A DNA stretch of 27,954 bases, taken from positions 222-28,175 of the forward strand of contig DGXO01000083.1 of NCBI GenBank assembly GCA_002395605.1, given 5' to 3'. This document shows, piece by piece, positions 8,544 through 15,492 of the stretch. The number at the start of each line of letters is the position of its first letter. Position 1 is the first letter of the stretch. This DNA is from Bacteroidales bacterium UBA4230. Its GTDB lineage: Bacteria > Bacteroidota > Bacteroidia > Bacteroidales > UBA932. The notes below the pieces were generated by a model that did no database searches, was not told the origin of the DNA, and was given only the letters and a program-made list of their open reading frames with translations. A program made the position numbers and the translations under genes.

Positions 8544-8891
8544 TTATTCGTCAGGATGGAACTCTTCAAAGGTGTTGTCCGAGTAAAACACCAGGATTCG
8601 CTGGACTTTCCGGCCGGAATTTGCCGTTTTCTGGGGGAAGAGATCCAGCATAATACTGTCCTCAGTACCCTCAGAGGGCTGTTCCTTATACATTTTGCCC
8701 TTTCCGGTGAGAAGCCATTCCAGGTTAAGGGTGGGGTAATGGAGCATCAGGCTCTCAAGGAAGTCGTAGCCGGGCTTGTTGCGCCCAGCCAGAATATGGG
8801 ACACGGAACCGCGCGCAACTGAAAGGGTGTCGGCGAACTGGGTTTGCGTGATATTTTGGGCCTGCAAAAACTGCAAAAGTCTGCGATTCAT
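8544..8891 (-). CDS. Small XRE-family helix-turn-helix transcriptional regulator
   Basis: 115 aa. Residues ~1-55 form a Cro/CI-type HTH domain: NITQTQFADTLSVARGSVSHILAGRNKPG, then a helix (FLESLMLHYPTLNLEWLLTGKGKMY) typical of phage-repressor-like Bacteroidota XRE proteins. The C-terminal half is polar with a short beta-like end and no recognised ligand domain. An in-frame ATG at 8969 would add 26 residues, but a matching promoter (-33 at 8940-8943, -7 at 8912-8919) lies inside that extension and predicts transcription from about 8905, so ATG 8891 is chosen. It is first in the run to cinA and could regulate that run or itself; this is inference. Confidence 0.85.
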   Translation of the reverse strand: MNRRLLQFLQAQNITQTQFADTLSVARGSVSHILAGRNKPGYDFLESLMLHYPTLNLEWLLTGKGKMYKEQPSEGTEDSIMLDLFPQKTANSGRKVQRILVFYSDNTFEEFHPDE

Positions 8892-8911
8892 ATTTCTAAA
8901 ATTCTCTTTCA

Positions 8912-8943
8912 CAAATATACACAAGTTTTGTAAATATTCCAAA
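8912..8943 (-). promoter_or_regulatory. Bacteroidota-type promoter of the XRE-cinA run
   Basis: Minus strand: TTTG at 8943-8940, a 20-base spacer, then TATATTTG at 8919-8912. This matches the -33 TTTG / -7 TAnnTTTG promoter of Bacteroidota with normal spacing, and predicts a leader of about 14 bases before ATG 8891. Confidence 0.7.
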
Positions 8944-9248
8944 ACGTTTTTGTTGCATGGTGAATTCATGAAAGTAGGGAAGTGAGGGCTAAAATACCTA
9001 TAATTAAATTTATGTGATTACATGTAAATGACTGATTATTTGCATTGTATATAGTACGATTATTGTCAAATTATAGACTATTCCCATATTTTCTCCTGAG
9101 GGGGCATTGTTCTATTGAAGTTTAATTATATATAAATGATATAAAACACTGATTTTCCGTGAAATATAATGATAGTAAACTTTACTGTGGAACACTTTTG
9201 CAAAAAAGTATCAGTTTTTATTTTACAGATTTGAAAAGTATCATTGCG

Positions 9249-9297
9249 TTTACAAAACTGAATGAAAAACAGCTGCAATTAATTTCAGTTTTGTAAA
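9249..9297. repeat. 14-bp perfect inverted repeat upstream of queA
   Basis: TTTACAAAACTGAA at 9249-9262 pairs with 9284-9297 around a 21-base loop containing CAGCTG. It lies about 60 bases upstream of the queA -7 element. No T-run follows on the plus strand, so it looks more like an operator, or a terminator for an unseen transcript, than a queA terminator. Confidence 0.6.
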
Positions 9298-9356
9298 ACC
9301 CCAACTTTGGAAAAACATGTTTTCTGCTGGGATTTCGGAAATTCTGATTAATAGTG

Positions 9357-9364
9357 TAACTTTG
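9357..9364 (+). promoter_or_regulatory. Candidate -7 promoter element of queA
   Basis: TAACTTTG matches TAnnTTTG. An imperfect -33 (TTTC at 9333-9336) lies 20 bases upstream. The predicted transcript starts near 9371, giving a leader of about 14 bases before ATG 9385. Confidence 0.6.
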
Positions 9365-9384
9365 CCCCGAAAAACGAATTCTCA

Positions 9385-10593
9385 ATGATACCTGAAATTC
9401 ATATAGAAGATTACAATTATGGCCTGGACGACTCCAGGATAGCGAAATACCCCCTTGCAGAGCGCGATGCATCCAAACTGCTGCATTACAAAAACGGCGA
9501 AGTTTCCCACACCGTGTTCCGCAACCTGCCGGACCTTCTGCCCGCAGGCGCAATGATGGTATTCAACGAGACAAAAGTTGTACCCGCCCGCCTTCATTTC
9601 AGACGCGAAAGCGGTGCACACATTGAAATATTCTGCCTGGAGCCAGTAAGTCCGGTAGAATACAACCTTGCATTCGCCTCTACCGCGGAATGTACCTGGA
9701 AATGCGTGATTGGCAATGCAAAAAAGTGGAAGGAGGACATCCTGAGGCTGTACAATCCGGACAACAATCCGCTAATTGAGGCAATGGACCTTAGGGCCGA
9801 ACTTATGGGCCGTGACGGGCAAACCGGACAGGTGAAGTTTACCTGGAAGGATGAAAGGCCTTTCTCCGCGGTCCTGGAACTTGCCGGGACCGTGCCCATT
9901 CCGCCGTATCTCAACAGGGAATCCGAGGCTATTGATACGCAGCGTTACCAGACCCTTTATGCGCGCATAAGGGGCTCTGTGGCTGCACCTACGGCCGGTT
10001 TGCATTTTACCGACAACGTGCTTGAAGGCATAAGGGCAAAAGGAATTGACATAGAAAAGGTATGCCTCCATGTTGGAGCCGGGACCTTCCTTCCCGTAAA
10101 AAGTTCCCTTGTGAGCGAACACCCCATGCACCGTGAACCATTTGCGGTGTCAAGGGACCTTCTTGAAAAGCTCAGGGACAAAAACGCCCCGCTTGTTGCG
10201 GTTGGGACCACTTCCGTGCGCACTCTTGAATCCCTATATTATGTAGGTGTAAGCTGCATTGAAGAAGGCGCCCCGCGGGATGTAGACCAGTGGGCTCCAT
10301 ACACCAGGGAATACACATATTCCACCAGTGAGGCCCTCCAGGCAATCATAGACTGGCTGGACAAGGAAGGGCTCAGTGAGATCAGCGTCGGAACGCGCAT
10401 AATCATAGTCCCGGGCTTCAAGTTCCGCCTTGTGGATCTTCTGGTCACAAATTTCCATCAGCCGGAGAGCACCCTCATCCTCCTTGTTTCGGCCTTTGTA
10501 AACGGTGACTGGAGAACTATTTACGACTACGCCCTGGAAAACGGATTCCGTTTCCTTTCTTACGGAGACTCATCACTTCTTGAAAAGGCCTAG
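9385..10593 (+). CDS. queA: S-adenosylmethionine:tRNA ribosyltransferase-isomerase
   Basis: 402 aa. QueA transfers and isomerises the ribose of SAM onto 7-aminomethyl-7-deazaguanine in tRNA, making epoxyqueuosine. Family motifs appear in order: YGLDDSRIAKYPLAERDASKLL at the N-terminus, MVFNETKVVPARL, APTAGLHFTDNVLEGI, HVGAGTFLPVKS, and near the C-terminus RLVDLLVTNFHQPESTLILLVSAF. Length is slightly above the E. coli enzyme (~356), which is usual for the Bacteroidota form. No other queuosine genes are in the window. It has its own -7 element and a short leader; 50 bases and another promoter separate it from the acyltransferase, so the two may be transcribed separately. Confidence 0.95.
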   Translation: MIPEIHIEDYNYGLDDSRIAKYPLAERDASKLLHYKNGEVSHTVFRNLPDLLPAGAMMVFNETKVVPARLHFRRESGAHIEIFCLEPVSPVEYNLAFASTAECTWKCVIGNAKKWKEDILRLYNPDNNPLIEAMDLRAELMGRDGQTGQVKFTWKDERPFSAVLELAGTVPIPPYLNRESEAIDTQRYQTLYARIRGSVAAPTAGLHFTDNVLEGIRAKGIDIEKVCLHVGAGTFLPVKSSLVSEHPMHREPFAVSRDLLEKLRDKNAPLVAVGTTSVRTLESLYYVGVSCIEEGAPRDVDQWAPYTREYTYSTSEALQAIIDWLDKEGLSEISVGTRIIIVPGFKFRLVDLLVTNFHQPESTLILLVSAFVNGDWRTIYDYALENGFRFLSYGDSSLLEKA

Positions 10594-10613
10594 GGAAATC
10601 CAAAAAAAAGGCT

Positions 10614-10621
10614 TACTTTTG
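10614..10621 (+). promoter_or_regulatory. Candidate -7 promoter element of the acyltransferase gene
   Basis: TACTTTTG matches TAnnTTTG, 22 bases before ATG 10644, predicting a leader of about 16 bases. No convincing -33 TTTG. Confidence 0.5.
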
Positions 10622-10643
10622 CATTGAAGAAGACATTTGCGTT

Positions 10644-11792
10644 ATGAGTATGGATCTCACAGAATACATGGATATTGCTCCCTTTAACGACGAAGAGGCA
10701 TCGGCCGCCCTTACGCGGCTTTCGGTTCATCCAAACACAAAGTGGATATCCAAGAAGATATTCCCAAATGAGCCCGATACCCTTCTGGGAGACATTCTGA
10801 GAAACATTCACACCGTGGATGAATTCCAGCACGTGGTTATGTCAAAGGCCATCCAGTGGGTCATTGACAGCTCCGTAAATGAGTTCACCTATGAGGGCCT
10901 TGAGAACCTTACCTCCATTGAGGGCAAGTATCTTGCAATGTCCAACCATCGTGACATTATCCTGGACCCTGCCTTCCTGCAGCTCATCCTCATCAAGAAC
11001 AACCTTCCGGAAACCCAGATTTGCGTAGGGGACAATCTCCTTAAGCATAAGAGCGTGGAGCTTCTCATCCGCTCCAACCGCATGATAAAGGTAATCCGCG
11101 GTATTTCGGCCCGTGAGCTCTATCTGTCCTCACAGCTTCTTTCAAAGTACATCCGCGAGGTTATTACCTCCGGCACAAGTTCCGTCTGGATTGCCCAGCG
11201 CCAGGGCCGCACCAAGGACGGCCTGGACACCACGGAGCAGGGCCTCCTGAAGATGTTAGACATGAGCGGCGGGGAAGACTTCGTGAAGAATTTCCGTGAG
11301 CTCAACATCATCCCCATAAGCATCTCCTACCAGTACGATTCCTGCGATATCCTCAAAGCCCGGGAACTTCTCATTTCCCGCACGCAGAAATATGTAAAAG
11401 GAGAGACCGAAGACCTCCAGAGCATCATCCAGGGCATAGTCCAGAAAAAGGGGAACGTTCACATTAAGTTTGACAAGCCCCTCTCGGAGGCCGAAATCCA
11501 CGAGGCCTCCCTCTGTGACAAAAACGACCGTTACCAGTACCTCCGCCACATCCTGGACCGCCGTATCATAGAAGGATACAAGCTTTGGAACACCAATTAC
11601 ATGGCGTATGACATTGTAAACGGCGGCTCCAAATACGCATCGGAGTACACCCCGGAGGACATGACTGCGTTCAAGGCCTACATCGAGACCCTTCTTGGCC
11701 AGGTGGAGCCCACCTTGAACAAGGATGAACTGCGGGATATCCTGCTGCACATCTACAGCAATCCCGTATTGTCAAAGGAAAACCTCCTCTAG
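10644..11792 (+). CDS. PlsC-like glycerolipid acyltransferase
   Basis: 382 aa. The acyltransferase block begins at about residue 98 with LAMSNHRDIILDPAFL, equivalent to the NHxxxxD catalytic motif, and continues with a GTSSVWIAQRQGRTKDG segment in the place of the FPEGTRS phosphate-binding motif and a LNIIPISISYQYD strand. The expected product is a 1-acylglycerol-3-phosphate acyltransferase-like enzyme acting on the inner leaflet of the inner membrane; no membrane helix is obvious. An N-terminal ~90 residues and a C-terminal ~100-residue helical region flank the core, making it longer than plain PlsC (~245 aa). The His-to-Asp spacing is five residues rather than four. Its TAG stop shares CTAG with the stop of the convergent antiporter gene. 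Confidence 0.82.
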   Translation: MSMDLTEYMDIAPFNDEEASAALTRLSVHPNTKWISKKIFPNEPDTLLGDILRNIHTVDEFQHVVMSKAIQWVIDSSVNEFTYEGLENLTSIEGKYLAMSNHRDIILDPAFLQLILIKNNLPETQICVGDNLLKHKSVELLIRSNRMIKVIRGISARELYLSSQLLSKYIREVITSGTSSVWIAQRQGRTKDGLDTTEQGLLKMLDMSGGEDFVKNFRELNIIPISISYQYDSCDILKARELLISRTQKYVKGETEDLQSIIQGIVQKKGNVHIKFDKPLSEAEIHEASLCDKNDRYQYLRHILDRRIIEGYKLWNTNYMAYDIVNGGSKYASEYTPEDMTAFKAYIETLLGQVEPTLNKDELRDILLHIYSNPVLSKENLL

Positions 11793-12745
11793 AGATTCAT
11801 TATGAGCCAGGCCATGTAGCCTGCCCACAGAATAAGGAACAGCACACCGTCCAGACGGTCAAGGCTGTTCCTTTTGCCTACAAAGCAGCTTGTGAGAAGC
11901 ACAAGGGCGCTAGCCATGAGTATCCCAAGGTCCACGTATGAAATATCGGCAAAACTAAGGGGACTGATAATGGCCGATCCTCCAAGAATGAGGAGCACGT
12001 TGAAGATATTGGAGCCGATGATGTTGCCAAGTGCAAGCTGACCCTTTTTCTTGACGGCCGCGGCTATGCAAGTGGCGAGTTCCGGCATGGAGGTGCCTCC
12101 GGCAAGGATTGTGATAGCAATGAATTTGTCCGATACGCCGAAGGAATGGGCGATGTTTACCGCGGAATCCACAAAGAGCCGGCCGCCGAATACAAGCGCT
12201 GCCAGGCCGCCCACTATATAGATAACGGCAAGCCAGATGGCGGTTTTCTTTGCGTCCTGGGCGGAATCTGATTCAGGTTTTGAGGAGGTGAAACTATACC
12301 ACATGTACGCTATGAAAAGCGCAAGGAGTATGCCGCCGTCAATCCTTGAAAGGCCGTCAGTTCCAATGCCGAAGATGGTGTGCTCAAGACCCAGAAGTAC
12401 CAGGACAACCACAGTGAAAATGTTCATGGGGATGTCCCTCTTGCGGTTTTCCGGGGTTATTGTCATGGGGAGGATAAGGGCGGTGACGCCAAGGATGAGG
12501 AGGGTGTTGAAGATATTTGAACCCACCACGTTTCCGATGGCAATATCCGCGTTCCCTTGCGCTGCGCCAATGAACGAGACCACCATTTCCGGGGCCGATG
12601 TGCCCATCCCGACTATTGTAAGGCCTATTATAAACTCACTGAGGCCGGCTTTGCGTGCCACGGCCGATGCTCCTTCCACAAGGTAGTCGGCGCCAAAAAC
12701 CACAAGTGCGAGGCCGACAAGAAACAATATAATCTGAAGCAACAT
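11789..12745 (-). CDS. Calcium/sodium antiporter, CaCA family (YrbG-like)
   Basis: 318 aa integral membrane protein with about ten hydrophobic helices arranged as two homologous halves. The alpha repeats are clear: GLTIVGMGTSAPEMVVSFIGA with GNVVGSNIFN in half 1, and ILAGGTSMPELATCIAAAVKKKGQ with GNIIGSNIFNVLLIL in half 2. Both carry the acidic residue of the TSxPE cation site. The family exchanges Ca2+ for Na+ (some for H+ or K+) across the inner membrane. ATG 12745 gives the usual MLLQIILFLVGLALVVFGADYLVEG start. A -7 element lies at 12768-12775, in the same short gap as the promoter of the divergent lipoprotein gene. Confidence 0.93.
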   Translation of the reverse strand: MLLQIILFLVGLALVVFGADYLVEGASAVARKAGLSEFIIGLTIVGMGTSAPEMVVSFIGAAQGNADIAIGNVVGSNIFNTLLILGVTALILPMTITPENRKRDIPMNIFTVVVLVLLGLEHTIFGIGTDGLSRIDGGILLALFIAYMWYSFTSSKPESDSAQDAKKTAIWLAVIYIVGGLAALVFGGRLFVDSAVNIAHSFGVSDKFIAITILAGGTSMPELATCIAAAVKKKGQLALGNIIGSNIFNVLLILGGSAIISPLSFADISYVDLGILMASALVLLTSCFVGKRNSLDRLDGVLFLILWAGYMAWLIMNL

Positions 12746-12767
12746 GTCTTCTAAGTAAAATTGAACG

Positions 12768-12804
12768 CAAAATTAGCAATTTTCTCACATAATTGCTATA
12801 TTTG
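12768..12804. promoter_or_regulatory. Back-to-back divergent promoters with an 8-bp inverted repeat
   Basis: Minus-strand TAATTTTG (12775-12768) serves the antiporter; plus-strand TATATTTG (12797-12804) serves the lipoprotein. TAGCAATT (12774-12781) and AATTGCTA (12791-12798) form a perfect inverted repeat whose arms overlap each -7 element by two bases. The plus promoter ends 7 bases before ATG 12812, so that mRNA would be almost or fully leaderless. Confidence 0.55.
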
Positions 12805-12811
12805 TTACTCT

Positions 12812-13261
12812 ATGAGACTTCAAAAACTCATATTGGCAGCCGTAATCGTATGTTCGGCCCTGTCTTGTGACCCTAAGCCGCAGGATCGGCCCATACCCAC
12901 GCCGCCAACTCCCGTAGAGCCCGAAGACCCTGATCCAATAACCATGATAACCATTCCCGGCGTATATGGCGTTGAAGGCGGGGACATCATTTTTGATTAC
13001 TCCAAGGACCAGCTGAGCATGGTGAAATATGACACCGGCTGTACCTACAGGCTCATCAATCCTGAAACCGTTACGGTTGTAAGCGTGTCCGGCCTCCCGT
13101 GGGAACTCACCACCGGACAGTCCGTATCATTCCTGTACAGGGTCCAGAAACACGGCCACAGCACCGTAAGCAAGCGATATCAGATGCAGGTAATGCAGGT
13201 CAAGGATGGCAAGGCCTGGCTCAAACAAGATGACAAAACCTTCATCGTACTTGCCCTATGA
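12812..13261 (+). CDS. Small lipoprotein of unknown function paired with the M6 protease
   Basis: 149 aa. Lipoprotein signal MRLQKLILAAVIVCSALSC with the lipidated Cys at 19, followed by a Pro/Asp/Glu-rich linker (PIPTPPTPVEPEDPDP) and a compact ~100-residue beta-rich domain without a family I can name. The linker suggests the domain is held away from the membrane. An in-frame ATG at 12761 was rejected because the -7 element at 12797-12804 lies downstream of it and the lipoprotein signal starts exactly at 12812. The stop overlaps the start of the M6 protease by 4 bases (13258-13261), so the two are made together. The domain could bind, anchor or inhibit the protease; this is inference. Confidence 0.8.
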   Translation: MRLQKLILAAVIVCSALSCDPKPQDRPIPTPPTPVEPEDPDPITMITIPGVYGVEGGDIIFDYSKDQLSMVKYDTGCTYRLINPETVTVVSVSGLPWELTTGQSVSFLYRVQKHGHSTVSKRYQMQVMQVKDGKAWLKQDDKTFIVLAL

Positions 13262-15492
13262 GCCTTTCCGCCCTCATACTCAGTGCGCTTCTTTCGGCCA
13301 CGGTCCCTGCGCTGGACACCCTCAGGATACCCTGCATCCTGGTGGAGTTCACGGACATAAAGTTTGATGACGAGGAAGTTACAGGCTATTTTGACTCTCT
13401 TCTAAATGCCGAAGGTTATTCGGAAGGGATGGCAACGGGGTCTGTGCGGGATTATTTCCGGGACAATTCCCTTGGCGCATTCACTCCCGTTTTTGACGTT
13501 TTCGGCCCGGTTACCCTCACAAAATACCGCGCATACTATGGCCGTGATGTAATTGAGGACGGAGTCAGGGCCGATGCCGCCGCCGACAGGGCGCTTGCCG
13601 AAGCCTGCACCCTGCTGGATCCGGATGTGGATTTCTCCGTTTATGACAGGGACTCGGATGGCGTCCTTGACCTTGTAATGTACATTTACGCAGGCCACGA
13701 CCAGTCTCAGGGAGGCCCTCAGGACGCTATATGGGCCCACCACTGGAGCATGTCGGAGTCCACATCCCCGGACCTTAAAAACGTGGTCCTGGATGGTCTC
13801 AGGCTGGATTCTTATTTCTGTTCGGCACAGCTTAGGGGCAAGGATGGCCGGGCCCCCGCCGGAATTGGAATCATCTCCCATGAATTCGGCCATTCACTTG
13901 GCCTTCCGGACTTCTACGACCAGGTGGCAGCGGACGGAAAGCCTTCCCGTGATGTTGGCGGGTTTGCCCTCATGTGCTATGGCGCAAACAACAATTTCGG
14001 CTTCACTCCGCCTTATTTTACCGCCGAAGAAAGGATAATCCTTGGATGGATGGAGAGGGAAAGCCTTCTGGAACTTCAGCCGGGAAGGCAGGTTCTTTCG
14101 GCCATAAAGAACAATATGGCGTATGTGATTCCCACCCTTAAGGAAGGGGAGTGCTTCATTTTGGAATACCGTGATTCCAAGGGATGGGACGCACCGCTTC
14201 CGGAAGGCCTTGTGGTGTATCACCTGGACCGCTCGGAGGCTTTTTCATGGCGCTGGGACGCCTGGAAAACTCCCGGGGAGGGCATCAACGACAACCCTCT
14301 GCACCCCTGCTACTACATTGTGCCGTCGTATTCCGGCAACAAGGATGCAGGCAATATGGTTTTTCCCGGAGTTTCCGGGGCACTTTCCCTTGAGCCTGTG
14401 GATTGGAGCGGGAACCCTGCGCCTTGCCAGCTTACAAACATTGAGCTTACCCCGGATGGTGTTTCCCTGTATGCCCAGTTTGACTGCGGGCCCAATGTAA
14501 ACGGCTATGTCAGAAATATTTACGGAGTCCCTATAGAGGGCGCTACGCTTGTGCTGGATGAGGGGGAGGAGGTGCTCTCGGAGCCTGACGGCCACTACTT
14601 CATCCCCGTGGAGGAAGGCAAGACTGGGCCCATGAATCTTATGGTTTCGGCCCCAGGGTACCGCAGTTTTGTCACCGGAGTCTCGCTTGGAAATTCCCGC
14701 GTAATCTCCGTGCCTGTTACCTTGAGGCGTGAAAGCGAGGGTGAGGGAGTAACCCTTTCCAAATATGACAGCAAGGGCACTCAGGGCTACTACAACAAAC
14801 CCGGGATAGGCGCCGTGCGCTTTACCCCGGAGGACCTTGCCCCTTACGCCGGCAGCGTCCTACGGGAGATTGTCTTCTATCCCTACCTTCTTCCTTCTTT
14901 CACCGGAGAGATTTACGTGACGGTGGACATCGGCCCCCGCCGCGTACTCACTAAACTGGTGGAAATGCCCTCATACGGGGTTTATTTCCGTAATTCAGTG
15001 GATGTCTCGGAAGAGGGGATCGTGATTCCGGAAGGCGAGTATGTCTATATCGGGTACGGCAGCCCGGACACAGGGACAGATTCCTTCTTCCTTGGAACGG
15101 TATATCCGGGAGACAAGAAAAACAGCTATTACTCTCCCTTCAGCCTCACAGCGTCTTCCTGGAAGCAGATGTATGTGGAAAGAGCCGACATCATGATGAA
15201 TCTCATGCTTGAAGCCAAGGCCGAAGAACAGATGGGGGCCCAGGACCTCTCTTCTCTTGGATACACCTACATTGCCCCCGGAAGCGGCGCATGGCTTCCC
15301 GGAGAAACTTTTGCGCTGGAACTTGTAAGGCCTGAGAATGCCCCCAAAGTCCAGGTAAGCTGGATTTTCGATGGAGAGCCTGCAAAGGGAAGCTTGGTAA
15401 CCCTTGAGAGCGGCTACCATGTGCTGGAGGCCGTCCTGGAATACGAGTCCGGAGTTACGGAACGCGTAAGGAAAGAATTCAGTATCAGATAA
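13258..15492 (+). CDS. Secreted M6-family zinc metalloprotease
   Basis: 744 aa. Signal-like N-terminus (MSLSALILSALLSATVPA), then an M6 (immune-inhibitor-A-like) catalytic domain: ILVEFTDIKF, SVRDYFRDNSLGAFTPVFDVFGP, and the zinc site HEFGHSLGLPD (H208, H212, D218, with catalytic E209). DRDSDGVLDLVMY at about 125-137 looks like a calcium-binding loop. About residues 417-500 form a carboxypeptidase-regulatory-like Ig domain (NGYVRNIYGVPIEGATLVLDEG), followed by a beta-rich region and a C-terminal PKD-like segment. No type IX C-terminal signal is recognised. It probably degrades extracellular or periplasmic protein. Translation is coupled to the upstream lipoprotein, and the 3' end overlaps convergent rlmD by 8 bases. 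Confidence 0.9.
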   Translation: MSLSALILSALLSATVPALDTLRIPCILVEFTDIKFDDEEVTGYFDSLLNAEGYSEGMATGSVRDYFRDNSLGAFTPVFDVFGPVTLTKYRAYYGRDVIEDGVRADAAADRALAEACTLLDPDVDFSVYDRDSDGVLDLVMYIYAGHDQSQGGPQDAIWAHHWSMSESTSPDLKNVVLDGLRLDSYFCSAQLRGKDGRAPAGIGIISHEFGHSLGLPDFYDQVAADGKPSRDVGGFALMCYGANNNFGFTPPYFTAEERIILGWMERESLLELQPGRQVLSAIKNNMAYVIPTLKEGECFILEYRDSKGWDAPLPEGLVVYHLDRSEAFSWRWDAWKTPGEGINDNPLHPCYYIVPSYSGNKDAGNMVFPGVSGALSLEPVDWSGNPAPCQLTNIELTPDGVSLYAQFDCGPNVNGYVRNIYGVPIEGATLVLDEGEEVLSEPDGHYFIPVEEGKTGPMNLMVSAPGYRSFVTGVSLGNSRVISVPVTLRRESEGEGVTLSKYDSKGTQGYYNKPGIGAVRFTPEDLAPYAGSVLREIVFYPYLLPSFTGEIYVTVDIGPRRVLTKLVEMPSYGVYFRNSVDVSEEGIVIPEGEYVYIGYGSPDTGTDSFFLGTVYPGDKKNSYYSPFSLTASSWKQMYVERADIMMNLMLEAKAEEQMGAQDLSSLGYTYIAPGSGAWLPGETFALELVRPENAPKVQVSWIFDGEPAKGSLVTLESGYHVLEAVLEYESGVTERVRKEFSIR

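Larger units (their letters stand above)
8892..9384. other. AT-rich divergent intergenic spacer (493 bases)
   Basis: No supportable coding region. It is clearly more AT-rich than its surroundings. It holds the XRE promoter at its left end, the queA promoter at its right end, a small palindrome AGTAAACTTTACT near 9175, two copies of AAAGTATCA around 9205-9245, and a 14-bp perfect inverted repeat (9249-9262/9284-9297). The middle, about 8985-9170, shows nothing else I can name. Confidence 0.6.

Noticed and set aside
9218..9553. 111-aa minus-strand frame across the queA leader
   Set aside because: It crosses the AT-rich spacer and the queA 5' end, has no recognisable domain, and its composition changes abruptly at the gene border.
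12761..12811. Upstream ATG for the small lipoprotein
   Set aside because: It precedes the -7 promoter element and would bury the lipoprotein signal.
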